Assembly (NCBI RefSeq): GCF_900044055.2 | Contig: NZ_FCOX02000014.1 | Span: 62,001 to 126,000 of the forward strand | DNA: 64,000 bases | Reading direction: 5' to 3' | From: Caballeronia calidae | GTDB taxonomy: Bacteria; Pseudomonadota; Gammaproteobacteria; Burkholderiales; Burkholderiaceae | Shown here: positions 47,328 to 57,325 of the stretch, one piece after another | Layout of the letters: every line of letters starts with the position of its first letter | How positions within the stretch are numbered: the stretch's first letter is position 1 | The notes under the pieces: model-generated | The model's database searches: none | Told to the model about the DNA's origin: nothing | What the model saw: only the letters and a program-made list of their open reading frames with translations | Program-made: the position numbers and the translations under genes

Positions 47328-48425
47328 TTAGGTCAGCGAAATATCCGCGACACGCCGTGGCGCCTCCAGATATTCCTTCGACTGCATCTCGACGATACGC
47401 GACACGGTACGCGCGAACTCGTTGGCCATCGGCCCTTCGACGTACAACTCCTCCGCCGGCACCGCCGCCGACATCAGCAGCTTCACCTTGTGGTCGTAGA
47501 ACACGTCGATGAGCCACGTGAAGCGGCGCGCCTCGGACGCCATGCGCGGCGTCATCTGCGGCACGTCGGACAGAATCACCGCGTGAAACCGGTTCGCCAG
47601 TTCGAGATAGTCGTTCTGCGAGCGCGGACCGCCGCACAACGTGGCGAAGTCGAACCACACGACGCCGTCGGCCTTGCGCAGCGCCTTGATTTCACGCTTC
47701 TCGATATGCAGGATCGGGCTTTCGTCGGGCACGGCCGCGAGCTTGGCGAAGTCCGCGCGCAACGCCTTGTCGGCGGCGGCGCCGAGCGGCGTGTGATAAG
47801 CCTGCACCTGTGACAACGTGCGCTTGCGATAGTCGGTGCCGGCATCGACATTGAGCACGTCGAGATGCTGCTTGATGAGCTCGATCGCCGGCAGCAGACG
47901 ATCGCGATGCAGCCCTTCCGGATACAGCGTGTCCGGCTCGTAATTGGACGTCATCACGAACTGCACGCCGTTCTTGAACAGCCGGTCGAGCAGGCGATAC
48001 AGAATCATCGCGTCGGCGATATCGGACACGTGGAACTCGTCGAAGCAGATCAGCCTGTATCGTTTGACGATGCGCTTCGCGAGTTCGTCGAGCGGATCGG
48101 CCTGCCCTTTCAGTTCTTCCAGCTCGCGATGCACTTCGCGCATGAACTCGTGGAAATGCAGGCGCGTCTTGCGCTGCACGGGCACGACCGCATAGAAGCT
48201 GTCCATCAGGAAGCTCTTGCCGCGACCGACGCCGCCCCACATGTAGACACCGCGCGGCAAGTCCGGATGCACGAGAAACTTCTTGAGCGCGTTGGAGCGG
48301 CGCGACTTGTACGCGACCCACTCTTCGTAGCAGCGCTGCAGGCGCGCGACCGCCGCGAGCTGCGCCTCGTCCGATTGATAACCCCGCGTGCGCAGTTCGT
48401 TTTCGTAGTATTCGGTGACGTTCAT
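47328..48425 (-). CDS. zapE: AFG1-family ATPase, cell division protein ZapE
   Basis: 365 residues. Walker A is GGVGRGKSFLMDSFY near residues 64-78, and Walker B CFDEFHVSDIADAMIL is followed by VMTSNYEPDTLY and a sensor region. The pattern is that of ZapE/AFG1-like P-loop ATPases, which act at the constricting division ring in E. coli. The start MNVTEYYENEL is typical. It lies downstream of lpd, separated by a strong terminator. Confidence 0.93.
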   Translation of the reverse strand: MNVTEYYENELRTRGYQSDEAQLAAVARLQRCYEEWVAYKSRRSNALKKFLVHPDLPRGVYMWGGVGRGKSFLMDSFYAVVPVQRKTRLHFHEFMREVHRELEELKGQADPLDELAKRIVKRYRLICFDEFHVSDIADAMILYRLLDRLFKNGVQFVMTSNYEPDTLYPEGLHRDRLLPAIELIKQHLDVLNVDAGTDYRKRTLSQVQAYHTPLGAAADKALRADFAKLAAVPDESPILHIEKREIKALRKADGVVWFDFATLCGGPRSQNDYLELANRFHAVILSDVPQMTPRMASEARRFTWLIDVFYDHKVKLLMSAAVPAEELYVEGPMANEFARTVSRIVEMQSKEYLEAPRRVADISLT

Positions 48426-48443
48426 CTTCTGCCGTTCGAAGTG

Positions 48444-48477
48444 ACGAAGGCGAGCGGTTTGATCCGCTCGCCTTCGT
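48444..48477 (-). terminator. Terminator of lpd
   Basis: ACGAAGGCGAGCGG pairs with CCGCTCGCCTTCGT around TTTGAT, between lpd and zapE. It has no long U-tract, but the stem is very stable. Confidence 0.75.
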
Positions 48478-48513
48478 TGCGATGCCTTGCGTGTTGCCCG
48501 AAGTCGAGCCGAA

Positions 48514-49944
48514 TTACATGTTCAACGCGCGCTTGTCGACGGCGAGCGCCGCTTCACGCATCACTTCCGACAGCGACGGATGCGGATGGCAAATGCGGCC
48601 GATGTCTTCCGACGCCGCCTTGAACTCCATCGCAACAACCGCTTCCGCGATCAGATCCGACGCATCCGCCGCAATGACGTGCACGCCGAGGATTTCATCG
48701 GTCTTCGCGTCGGCGATCATCTTGACGAAGCCTTCCGCCTTGCCGATGCCGAGCGCGCGGCCATTGGCCATCATCGGGAACTGGCCGGTCTTGATCTCAC
48801 GGCCTTCGGCCTTGAGCTGCTGCTCGGTCTTGCCGACCCACGCGATTTCCGGTTCCGTGTAGATGACCCACGGCACGCAGTTGTAGTCGATGTGCGGCTT
48901 CTGACCGTCGATGATCTCCGCCACCGCCACGCCTTCGTCTTCCGCCTTGTGCGCGAGCATCGGGCCGCGAACCACGTCGCCGATCGCGTAGACATTCGGC
49001 ACGCTCGTCGCGCAGTGATCGTCCACGTCGATGAAGCCGCGCTCGTTGGCCTTCAGTCCGATCGACTCGAGACCGAGGTTATCGGTGTTCGGCACGCGGC
49101 CGATCGACACGATCAGACGATCCGCTTCCAGCGTCTGCGCGTTGCCCGCGTTGTCCGTGTAGGCGATCGACACGCCGTTGGCCGACGTCTTCACTTCGCC
49201 GATCTTCACGCCGAGGTGGATGTCGAGACCTTGCTTCTTGAACTGCTTCGCGGCTTCCTTCGCGAGCGATTCGTCCGCTGCGCCCAGGAATTGCGGCAGC
49301 GCTTCGAGCACGGTCACGTCCGCGCCCAGACGACGCCACACCGAGCCGAGCTCCAGACCGATCACGCCCGCGCCGATCACGGCGAGCTTCTTCGGCACGG
49401 AGTCGAACGACAGCGCGCCTTCGTTGTCGGCGATGAGCGTGTTATCGACCGGGATGCCCGGCAGATGACGCGCCTTCGAGCCCGTCGCGATGATCACGTT
49501 CTTCGCCGTGACGACTTCGGTCTCGCCTTCGCCCGACACTTCGATCTGCACGCCGGCCGCGTTCTTGCCCGTGAATTTGCCATGACCCTTGAGCCACGTG
49601 ATCTTGTTCTTGCGGAACAGGAACTCGATGCCCTTCGTCATCTTCTCGACGATGCCGTCTTTACGCGCGAGCATCTTCGACACATCGAGCTTCACGTCCG
49701 ACACGCTGATGCCGTGATCGGCCAGATGCTTCGACGCATTCTCGAATTCTTCCGACGACGCGAGCAGCGCCTTCGACGGAATGCAGCCCACGTTCAGGCA
49801 CGTGCCGCCGAGCTTCAACGCGCCCGCCGGGTTCTTCCACTTCTCGATACACGCAACCGTCTTGCCGAGCTGCGCTGCGCGAATCGCCGCGATATAGCCG
49901 CCAGGGCCCGCGCCGATCACGACGACATCAAATTCCTTGGACAT
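48514..49944 (-). CDS. lpdA: Dihydrolipoyl dehydrogenase (E3 of the 2-oxoglutarate dehydrogenase complex)
   Basis: 476 residues. The FAD motif is VVVIGAGPGGYIAAIRAAQL, the redox disulphide is in GGTCLNVGCIPSKALL, the NAD motif is AVIGAGVIGLELGSVWRRLG, and the C-terminal catalytic His is in ICHPHPSLSE. It reoxidises the lipoyl arm of OdhB with NAD. It is the last gene of odhA-odhB-lpd on the minus strand; the gap to odhB is 86 bases. Confidence 0.96.
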   Translation of the reverse strand: MSKEFDVVVIGAGPGGYIAAIRAAQLGKTVACIEKWKNPAGALKLGGTCLNVGCIPSKALLASSEEFENASKHLADHGISVSDVKLDVSKMLARKDGIVEKMTKGIEFLFRKNKITWLKGHGKFTGKNAAGVQIEVSGEGETEVVTAKNVIIATGSKARHLPGIPVDNTLIADNEGALSFDSVPKKLAVIGAGVIGLELGSVWRRLGADVTVLEALPQFLGAADESLAKEAAKQFKKQGLDIHLGVKIGEVKTSANGVSIAYTDNAGNAQTLEADRLIVSIGRVPNTDNLGLESIGLKANERGFIDVDDHCATSVPNVYAIGDVVRGPMLAHKAEDEGVAVAEIIDGQKPHIDYNCVPWVIYTEPEIAWVGKTEQQLKAEGREIKTGQFPMMANGRALGIGKAEGFVKMIADAKTDEILGVHVIAADASDLIAEAVVAMEFKAASEDIGRICHPHPSLSEVMREAALAVDKRALNM

Positions 49945-50030
49945 GACTTTCCTTTTTTGAACTCCGCTCCTGCGGAGACGCCTCGAACAGCGCGCGCGAG
50001 CCTATCGCGCGCGCCGAGGCACGATGCTTT

Positions 50031-51326
50031 TTACAGGTCCAGCAGCAGACGGGCCGGATCTTCCAGCGCGTCCTTCATCGCGACCAGCGACAGCACGGCT
50101 TCGCGGCCGTCGATGATGCGGTGGTCGTAGGACAGCGCGAGGTAGTTCATCGGACGGATCACGATCTGGCCGTTCTCGACGACCGGACGTTCCTTCGTCG
50201 CGTGCACGCCGAGGATCGCGGACTGCGGCGGGTTGATGATCGGCGTCGACAACATGGAGCCGAACACGCCACCGTTCGAGATGGAGAACGTGCCGCCGGT
50301 CATTTCCTCGATCGACAGCTTGCCGTCCTTCGCCTTCTGGCCGAATTCGGCGATCTTCTTCTCGATGTCGGCGAGGCTCATTTGATCTGCATTACGCAGG
50401 ATCGGCACGACCAGGCCGCGCGGCGAACCGACCGCGATACCGATGTCGAAGTAGCCGTGATAGACGATGTCGTTACCGTCGATCGATGCGTTCACGAGCG
50501 GGAACTTCTTCAGCGCGTGCACGGCGGCCTTCACGAAGAACGACATGAAGCCGAGCTTCACGCCATGTTCCTTCTCGAAGCGATCCTTGTACTTGTTGCG
50601 CAGATCCATGACCGGCGCCATGTTGACTTCGTTGAACGTCGTCAGGATGGCGTTGGTCTGCTGCGACTCGAGCAGACGCTCGGCGATACGCGCACGCAGA
50701 CGCGACATCGGCACGCGCTGTTCCGGGCGGTCCTTGAGCCACTGATCGGCCGATGCGGGAGCCGAAACCTGCGGCAGCGACGGCTTCGCGGCACGCGCGG
50801 GCGCTGCGGCCGGAGCCGGCGCGGCAGCCTTGGCGGCGGCGGGTGCGCCAGCCTGAGCGGCGAGCGCGTCGCCCTTCGTGATGCGGCCGTCGCGGCCCGA
50901 ACCCGACACCTGATCTGCCGACACGCCCTTCTCGGCGAGGATCTTCGTCGCGGCCGGCGATGCAGCACCGCCCGTCGATGCCTGTGCGGCAGCCGGAGCG
51001 GCAGCAGCCGTTTCCGCGACCGGCGCGGGCTTCACTTCGGCGTCGCCCGCAGCGGCGACGGCGGCAGGCGCTTCGCCCGCTTTCGCTTCGGTGTCGATCT
51101 TCGCGATGAGTTCGTCGGCGGTGACGATATCGCCGTCGTGCTTGATCACTTGCGCCAGCACGCCGGCGGACGGCGCGGGCACTTCGAGCACGACCTTGTC
51201 GGTCTCGATCTCGATGAGGATTTCGTCCTGCGCGACAGCCTCACCCGGCTTCTTCTTCCATTGCAACATGGTCGCTTCCGAGACCGACTCGGAAAGCTGG
51301 GGAACCTTGACTTCTACGATAGCCAT
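50031..51326 (-). CDS. odhB: 2-oxoglutarate dehydrogenase E2, dihydrolipoamide succinyltransferase
   Basis: 431 residues from the ATG at 51326 ([14 protein letters not shown]). A single lipoyl domain carries the lipoylated Lys in [12 protein letters not shown]. An Ala/Pro-rich linker, a peripheral-subunit-binding domain ([20 protein letters not shown]) and the acyltransferase domain with [16 protein letters not shown] (catalytic His and Asp) follow. It passes succinyl to CoA. An upstream frame to 51383 was rejected. Confidence 0.96.
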   Translation of the reverse strand: MAIVEVKVPQLSESVSEATMLQWKKKPGEAVAQDEILIEIETDKVVLEVPAPSAGVLAQVIKHDGDIVTADELIAKIDTEAKAGEAPAAVAAAGDAEVKPAPVAETAAAAPAAAQASTGGAASPAATKILAEKGVSADQVSGSGRDGRITKGDALAAQAGAPAAAKAAAPAPAAAPARAAKPSLPQVSAPASADQWLKDRPEQRVPMSRLRARIAERLLESQQTNAILTTFNEVNMAPVMDLRNKYKDRFEKEHGVKLGFMSFFVKAAVHALKKFPLVNASIDGNDIVYHGYFDIGIAVGSPRGLVVPILRNADQMSLADIEKKIAEFGQKAKDGKLSIEEMTGGTFSISNGGVFGSMLSTPIINPPQSAILGVHATKERPVVENGQIVIRPMNYLALSYDHRIIDGREAVLSLVAMKDALEDPARLLLDL

Positions 51327-51412
51327 TTCTGTATCTTCCTGATGCGTGTCTGTGTGTGTACGAGCAGCGAGACCGGGGAACATCCGTTCGCCCGGCCTCG
51401 ATCAAGCAATGC

Positions 51413-54271
51413 TTACTTCGCGATGGTCTGCGCGCCCTTCAGGCGGCCGAACGCGCCTTCCACGAGCGCCTTCTGCTGCTCGTAGTGCTTCGCGTAGTAG
51501 CCGACCGCCGGCGACGCCGAAGCCGGACGGCCGCTGTAGGCCAGCTTCATGCCTTCGCGCATGCCTTCGCGCAGATGGTGCTCGATATAGAACCAGGCGC
51601 CCTGGTTCTGCGGCTCGTCCTGCACCCAGACCACTTCGGTCGCGTTTTCGTACTTCTTGAGTTCCGCGTCGAACTGCTTGTGCGCAAACGGATACAGCTG
51701 CTCGATACGCACGATGGCGACATCGTTGCTCTTCGCTTCGCGGCGATGCGCGACGAGGTCGTAATACACGCGGCCCGAGCACACGACCACGCGCTTGACC
51801 TTCTTCGCCTCGATCGCTTCGTCGACTTCACCGATGACCGGCTGGAACGAGCCCTTCGACAGTTCCGACAGATCCGACACGGCTTCCTTGTGACGCAGCA
51901 GCGACTTCGGCGTCGCGATGATCAGCGGCTTGCGGAACAGTCGGATCATCTGACGGCGCAGCAGGTGGAAGATCTGCGCCGGCGTCGTCGGCTGGACCAC
52001 TTGCATGTTGTGATCCGCGCACAGTTGCAGGAAGCGCTCGATACGCGCCGACGAGTGCTCCGGACCCTGGCCTTCGTAGCCGTGCGGCAGCATCATCGTG
52101 AGACCGGAGACGCGGCCCCACTTCACTTCGCCCGACGAGATGAACTGGTCGATCACGACCTGCGCGCCGTTCACGAAGTCGCCGAACTGCGCTTCCCACG
52201 CGACGAACGTGTTCGGCTCAGCCGTCGAATAGCCGTACTCGAAGCCGAGCACCGCTTCTTCGGACAGCACGGAGTCGATCACCGTGAACTTCGCCTGGCC
52301 TTCCGCGATGTTCTGCAGCGGAATGTAGGTGCCGTCGTTCCAGCGCTCGCGGTTCTGATCGTGCAGCACCGCGTGACGGTGCGTGAACGTGCCGCGGCCC
52401 GAGTCCTGGCCCGTCAGACGCACGGCGTAGCCCGATGCGACCAGCGATGCGAACGCGAGATGCTCGCCCATGCCCCAGTCGAGCTTGGATTCGCCCAGGC
52501 CCATCGCACGGCGGTCATTGATGACGCGCTCGACGAGCGGGTGAACCTTGAAGTTTTCCGGGATCGTCGTGATGCGCTCGGCCAGACGCTTCAGTTCGGC
52601 AAGCGGCACGGCGGTGTCGGCCGCGTCGGTCCACTTGCGGTTCAGGAACGGAACCCAGTCCACCGCGTACTTGCTCTTGTAGTTCGAGAGCACCGGATCG
52701 ACGGTGTGATGGCCTTCGTCCATCGCCTGACGGTATTCCTTGACGAAGTTGTCCGCGTCTTCGGCCGTGATCACGCCCTGCTGCACGAGCCTTTCCGCGT
52801 AGACGGCGCGCGTGCCCGGATGCTTCGCGATGGTCTTGTACATCAGCGGCTGCGTGACCGCCGGCGTGTCCTGCTCGTTGTGGCCGAGCTTGCGGAAGCA
52901 GATGATGTCGACGACCACGTCCTTGTGGAACTTCATGCGGAAGTCGATCGCGAGCTGCGTCGCGAGCACCACGGCTTCGGGATCGTCGCCGTTCACGTGC
53001 AGCACCGGCGCCTCGATCATCTTGACGACGTCCGAGCAGTACAGCGTCGAGCGCGCATCGCGCGGGTCCGACGTCGTGAAGCCGATCTGGTTGTTGATGA
53101 CGATATGCAGCGTGCCGTACGTGCCGTAACCGCGCGTCTGCGCGAGGTTCAGCGTTTCCATCACGACGCCCTGGCCCGCGAAGGCCGCGTCGCCGTGAAC
53201 CTGAACCGGCAGCACTTGCAGGCCTTCTTCGTCGCCGCGGCGATCCATACGCGCCTTGGCCGAGCCTTCGACCACCGGATTCACGATTTCCAGGTGCGAC
53301 GGGTTGAACGCGAGCGACAGGTGCACCGGGCCGCCTTCCGTCGCGACATCCGACGAGAAGCCCTTGTGGTACTTCACGTCGCCGGCCGGCAGGTCATCGA
53401 CGTGCTTGCCTTCGAATTCGGCGAAGAGGTCCGCCGGCATCTTGCCGAGCGTATTGACCAGCACGTTCAGACGGCCGCGGTGCGCCATGCCGATGACGAT
53501 TTCCTGCACGCCGCTCTTGCCCGCGTGACGCACGACTTCGTCCATCGACGCGATGAAGCTCTCGCCTCCTTCCAGCGAGAAGCGCTTCTGGCCAACGTAT
53601 TTGGTGTGCAGGAAACGCTCGAGGCCTTCGGCGGCCGTCAGGCGGTTCAGGATGTGCTTCTTCTTGTCGTTCGAGAAGTTCGGCGTCGAGCGGATCGACT
53701 CGAGCTTCTCCTTCCACCAGCGCTTCTGCTCGGGATCGCTGATGTACATGAACTCGGCGCCGATCGTGCCGCAGTACGTATCGCGCAGCGCCTTGACGAT
53801 GTCGCGCAGCGATGCCTGCTCGAAACCGAAGTACAGGTTGTTCGCGTTGAACACCTGGTCCATGTCGGCTTCGGTGAAGTCGTAGAAGCCGGGTTCGAGT
53901 TCGGGAATGGGAGGACGCTCGCGGCGCTTGAGCGGATCGAGATTCGCCCATTGCGTGCCGAGGAAGCGATACGCGCCGATGAGGGATTGAACGAAGACTT
54001 GCTTTCGCGCGGTGGTCAGATCACCGGTGCTTTCACGCGGCAGGAAGGCGTTCGCCTTCGCGCGCTGGGCGAAGGATTCGACGATGGGGCCGTGGGCCAC
54101 GTCGTTGTGAGCCGTGCCGTCGGATGCGGGCACGTTCTGCAACGCGTCGAAGTAAGCTCGCCAGGTCTCGGGCACTGACGCGGGATTATCGAGATATTGC
54201 TCGTACAACTCTTCGACGTACGGAGCATTACCGCCGAACAGATAAGAGTTCGACTGGAATTGCTTCATCAT
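51413..54271 (-). CDS. odhA: 2-oxoglutarate dehydrogenase E1
   Basis: 952 residues. The N-terminal E2-binding helix region (YLFGGNAPYVEELYEQYLDN) precedes the thiamine diphosphate domains with GMAHRGRLNVLVN, HGDAAFAGQGVVMETLNLAQ, NNQIGFTTSDPRDARST, HVNGDDPEA and DVVVDIICFRKLGHNE (ThDP/Mg site). The C-terminal part includes VVVCSGRVYYDL. It decarboxylates 2-oxoglutarate in the citric acid cycle. It heads the odhA-odhB-lpd unit. MM at the start leaves a 3-base uncertainty. Confidence 0.96.
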   Translation of the reverse strand: MMKQFQSNSYLFGGNAPYVEELYEQYLDNPASVPETWRAYFDALQNVPASDGTAHNDVAHGPIVESFAQRAKANAFLPRESTGDLTTARKQVFVQSLIGAYRFLGTQWANLDPLKRRERPPIPELEPGFYDFTEADMDQVFNANNLYFGFEQASLRDIVKALRDTYCGTIGAEFMYISDPEQKRWWKEKLESIRSTPNFSNDKKKHILNRLTAAEGLERFLHTKYVGQKRFSLEGGESFIASMDEVVRHAGKSGVQEIVIGMAHRGRLNVLVNTLGKMPADLFAEFEGKHVDDLPAGDVKYHKGFSSDVATEGGPVHLSLAFNPSHLEIVNPVVEGSAKARMDRRGDEEGLQVLPVQVHGDAAFAGQGVVMETLNLAQTRGYGTYGTLHIVINNQIGFTTSDPRDARSTLYCSDVVKMIEAPVLHVNGDDPEAVVLATQLAIDFRMKFHKDVVVDIICFRKLGHNEQDTPAVTQPLMYKTIAKHPGTRAVYAERLVQQGVITAEDADNFVKEYRQAMDEGHHTVDPVLSNYKSKYAVDWVPFLNRKWTDAADTAVPLAELKRLAERITTIPENFKVHPLVERVINDRRAMGLGESKLDWGMGEHLAFASLVASGYAVRLTGQDSGRGTFTHRHAVLHDQNRERWNDGTYIPLQNIAEGQAKFTVIDSVLSEEAVLGFEYGYSTAEPNTFVAWEAQFGDFVNGAQVVIDQFISSGEVKWGRVSGLTMMLPHGYEGQGPEHSSARIERFLQLCADHNMQVVQPTTPAQIFHLLRRQMIRLFRKPLIIATPKSLLRHKEAVSDLSELSKGSFQPVIGEVDEAIEAKKVKRVVVCSGRVYYDLVAHRREAKSNDVAIVRIEQLYPFAHKQFDAELKKYENATEVVWVQDEPQNQGAWFYIEHHLREGMREGMKLAYSGRPASASPAVGYYAKHYEQQKALVEGAFGRLKGAQTIAK

Positions 54272-54585
54272 TTTACGCTCACCTTTCTTCGAGTTTCTCG
54301 AGGAAGTGCGGGTTACGAAACCTTCCGCGCCACGGCCTGACCGTTTAGCGGATTGCGCGAATCAAGTCTGCTTGGAAGGACCTAAAAAGCGACAGCTAAT
54401 CCGAGAAGCATAGCACAGAACCAATCGTCATATGACCGATCGCCGCATGTGCGCCAGCTTCGTCATCCTTTATGCAACAAGGATGTGCGGGCTTTTGTGA
54501 GATACGCAAGGGTCTCTTGCACGGCATCGGAAAACGAAAAAGCCGCCCGAAGGCGGCTTTTTTTTTGCACGAAGCGAACCGATGC
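54272..54585. other. Intergenic region odhA / typA
   Basis: 314 bases. It contains the presumed odhA promoter on the minus strand (an AT-richer stretch about 54360-54450 with TATGCT on that strand as a possible -10) and the typA terminator at 54537-54564. No gene is seen. Confidence 0.5.
54537..54564 (-). terminator. Terminator of typA
   Basis: AAAAAGCCGCC and GGCGGCTTTTT form the stem with loop CGAA. The run of T on the plus strand and of A on the minus side makes it usable in both directions; typA ends 22 bases away. Confidence 0.85.
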
Positions 54586-56412
54586 TTAGTCGGCCGATGC
54601 CTCGCGGCTCGCGCGGCGACGCTCGTGCTCCTTCAGGTGACGCTTGCGCAGGCGAATGGACTGCGGCGTCACTTCGACGAGCTCGTCGTCGTCGATGAAT
54701 TCGACCGCATATTCCAGCGACAGCGAGATCGGCGGAACGAGACGCACGGCTTCGTCGGTGCCCGACGCGCGCACGTTGGTGAGCTGCTTGCCCTTGATCG
54801 GGTTCACGACGAGGTCGTTGTCGCGGCTGTGAATGCCGATGATCATGCCTTCGTACAGCGCATCGCCCGGCGACACGAACATGCGGCCGCGATCCTGCAG
54901 CTTCCACAGCGCGTACGCGACGGCGGCGCCATCATCCTGCGAAATCAGCACGCCATTGCGACGCTCGCCGACCGAGCCTTCCTTCACCGGCGCGTACGAA
55001 TCGAACGTGTGGCTCATCAGGCCCGTGCCGCGCGTGAGCGTGAGGAACTCGCTCTGGAAGCCGATCAGACCGCGCGCCGAAATCTTGTACTCGAGACGCG
55101 TGCGGCCACGGCCGTCGGACGTCATGTCGAGCATTTCGCCCTTGCGACGGCCGAGCTCTTCCATCACGCCGCCCTGATGGCCATCTTCGATATCGACGGT
55201 CAGGTTTTCGTACGGCTCGCACTTCACGCCGTCGATTTCCTGGAGCACCACGCGCGGACGCGACACGGCCAGCTCGTAGCCTTCACGGCGCATGTTCTCG
55301 ACCAGAATCGTGAGGTGCAGCTCGCCACGTCCCGACACTTCGAACGTGGTTTCGTCGCCCGTGTCTTTCACGCGCAGCGCGACGTTGTGATTCAGTTCCT
55401 TCGTCAGACGATCGCGAATCTGGCGGCTCGTGACGAACTTGCCTTCCTTGCCCGCGAGCGGCGACGAGTTCACGAGGAAGTTCATCGTGAGCGTCGGTTC
55501 GTCGACGGTGATCATCGGCAGCGCTTCGGGCTGTTCCGGCGAGCAGATCGTCACGCCGATGCCGATTTCCTCGATGCCGTTGATCAGCACGATATCGCCT
55601 GCTTGCGCTTCTTCGACCTGCACGCGCTCGAGGCCGTGGAACGACAGCACCTGATTGATCTTGCGATTCAGAATGGCGCCGTCCGGGCCCGAACGCACGG
55701 CCACTTGCATGCCCGGGCGGATACGGCCGCGCGCGACACGGCCCACACCGATACGGCCGACATACGAGTTGTAGTCGAGCGACGTGATCTGCAGTTGCAG
55801 CGGAGCGTCCGGATCGGCGGGGCGCACGGGAACGTGCTGAAGGATCGCTTCGAACAGCGGGCGCATCGTGCCTTCGCGCGTTTCCGGCTCGAGGCTCGCG
55901 TAGCCGTTCAGGCCCGACGCGTACACCACCGGGAAATCGAGCTGCTCTTCGGTCGCGCCGAGCTTGTCGAAGAGATCGAAGGTCTGGTTGATCACCCAGT
56001 CGATGCGCGCGCCCGGACGGTCCACCTTGTTGATCACGACGATTGGCTTGAGGCCGAGCGCGAGCGCCTTCTTCGTGACGAAGCGCGTTTGCGGCATCGG
56101 GCCTTCGACGGCGTCGACGAGCAGCAGCACGGAATCGACCATCGAGAGCACGCGCTCGACTTCACCGCCGAAGTCCGCGTGTCCCGGCGTATCGACGATA
56201 TTGATGTGCGTGCCTTCGTATTCGACGGCGCAGTTCTTGGCCAGGATCGTGATGCCACGTTCCTTTTCGATGTCGTTCGAGTCCATGACCCGTTCGGCGA
56301 CCTGCTGGTTTTCCCGGAACGTGCCCGACTGACGGAGCAACTGGTCGACGAGCGTGGTCTTGCCGTGGTCGACGTGGGCAATGATGGCGATATTGCGGAG
56401 GGCGCGAGTCAT
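54586..56412 (-). CDS. typA: Translational GTPase TypA/BipA
   Basis: 608 residues. GTPase motifs are [16 protein letters not shown] (G1), [12 protein letters not shown] (G3) and [15 protein letters not shown] (G4). The domains are ordered as in EF-G-like GTPases, with the BipA-specific C-terminal domain near [20 protein letters not shown]. It acts on the ribosome in stress and cold. The plus strand on the other side carries the efflux operon, divergent across 321 bases. Confidence 0.96.
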   Translation of the reverse strand: MTRALRNIAIIAHVDHGKTTLVDQLLRQSGTFRENQQVAERVMDSNDIEKERGITILAKNCAVEYEGTHINIVDTPGHADFGGEVERVLSMVDSVLLLVDAVEGPMPQTRFVTKKALALGLKPIVVINKVDRPGARIDWVINQTFDLFDKLGATEEQLDFPVVYASGLNGYASLEPETREGTMRPLFEAILQHVPVRPADPDAPLQLQITSLDYNSYVGRIGVGRVARGRIRPGMQVAVRSGPDGAILNRKINQVLSFHGLERVQVEEAQAGDIVLINGIEEIGIGVTICSPEQPEALPMITVDEPTLTMNFLVNSSPLAGKEGKFVTSRQIRDRLTKELNHNVALRVKDTGDETTFEVSGRGELHLTILVENMRREGYELAVSRPRVVLQEIDGVKCEPYENLTVDIEDGHQGGVMEELGRRKGEMLDMTSDGRGRTRLEYKISARGLIGFQSEFLTLTRGTGLMSHTFDSYAPVKEGSVGERRNGVLISQDDGAAVAYALWKLQDRGRMFVSPGDALYEGMIIGIHSRDNDLVVNPIKGKQLTNVRASGTDEAVRLVPPISLSLEYAVEFIDDDELVEVTPQSIRLRKRHLKEHERRRASREASAD

Positions 56413-56733
56413 ATAGAGATGTCTTGGTTGTGCGCCGTCGGAGGAAGCCTCAACTACGAGACTCCATGGCTCGTCAGCCCCTCTTGAACCATCATGCGAA
56501 GCATGAGTACGCGGGCCCGGCGCGGTGAGAACCGAAAATTATAGCACGCACGAATGACCTTATCCGGCAATAGGACTCAACCCGTAACTGTCGGCGCAAG
56601 CGCCCGCCCGGAATCCGCCACCGCAACGAAGCCGCCGATTGTTAAGCATTTCCAGAAAAGATTCTTGCAGCGCCTGAAACGCACGCCTATAATGCTGCCT
56701 AGTCAACTATTGCATTCGCACCGTTATTTACAA
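56413..56733. promoter_or_regulatory. Divergent region typA / MarR regulator
   Basis: 321 bases. On the minus strand TATAAT at 56543-56538 is the likely typA -10. On the plus strand the regulator promoter lies at 56665-56693, with an operator-like repeat after it. No gene is seen. Confidence 0.6.
56665..56709 (+). promoter_or_regulatory. Promoter and candidate operator of the MarR regulator gene
   Basis: TTGCAG (56665-56670) and TATAAT (56688-56693) are spaced by 17 bases. TAGTCAACTA (56700-56709), an inverted repeat with 2 bases between arms, lies at the expected start of transcription. This is a natural site for autorepression by the MarR protein. Confidence 0.65.
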
Positions 56734-57240
56734 ATGAGCGACGCCCCGAAATCCACGGCGATCGGCGATTACGTGCTGGCCGAGAGCGTCGGCTACCTGA
56801 TCGGCCGAGTGCGCTCGACCATGTGGAACATGGTCACGCAGCATACGAGCTCCGAGCTGAACATCACGGGGACGCAGGCGAGCATCGTCTTCATGCTGGC
56901 CGTCGGCAAGTGCGCGACGGCGGCCGACATCGCCCGCGAATACGGCATCGACGCGAGCGCGGTCACGCGTCTCATCGACCGTCTGGAAAAGCGCAGCCTG
57001 CTCTCGCGCGTGCGCAGCGAGGAAGACCGGCGCGTCGTGCGCCTCGCGCTCACCGACGAAGGTCAGGCAACCGCCGAGAAGATTCCCGCCATCTTCGCGC
57101 GCGTGCTCGATCATCTGTTGACGGGCTTCACGCCGGAGGAAGTGGGCTTCCTGAAGAGCATGCTAAGACGAATTCTCGCGAATTCGTGCGACCCCTCCGT
57201 GGCATCGCTGCTCAACTGCAATGATAAGCCTGGTACGTGA
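56734..57240 (+). CDS. MarR-family transcriptional regulator of the efflux operon
   Basis: 168 residues from the ATG at 56734 (MSDAPKSTAIGDYV). The winged helix has LAVGKCATAADIAREYGIDA then SAVTRLIDRLEKRSLLSRVR and SEEDRRVVRLALTDEG (wing). The family senses small aromatic compounds and represses neighbouring efflux genes. It is followed after 85 bases by the outer-membrane factor gene, so it heads the operon. An upstream frame to 56554 adds nothing family-like. Confidence 0.92.
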   Translation: MSDAPKSTAIGDYVLAESVGYLIGRVRSTMWNMVTQHTSSELNITGTQASIVFMLAVGKCATAADIAREYGIDASAVTRLIDRLEKRSLLSRVRSEEDRRVVRLALTDEGQATAEKIPAIFARVLDHLLTGFTPEEVGFLKSMLRRILANSCDPSVASLLNCNDKPGT

Positions 57241-57325
57241 TTGCAGCGTCAAGCAAATCGGCGCCGCATCGCCTTACAAGATCATTGCAATGTCCATCTT
57301 TAATTCTCATCTCAAGAGACGAGAT

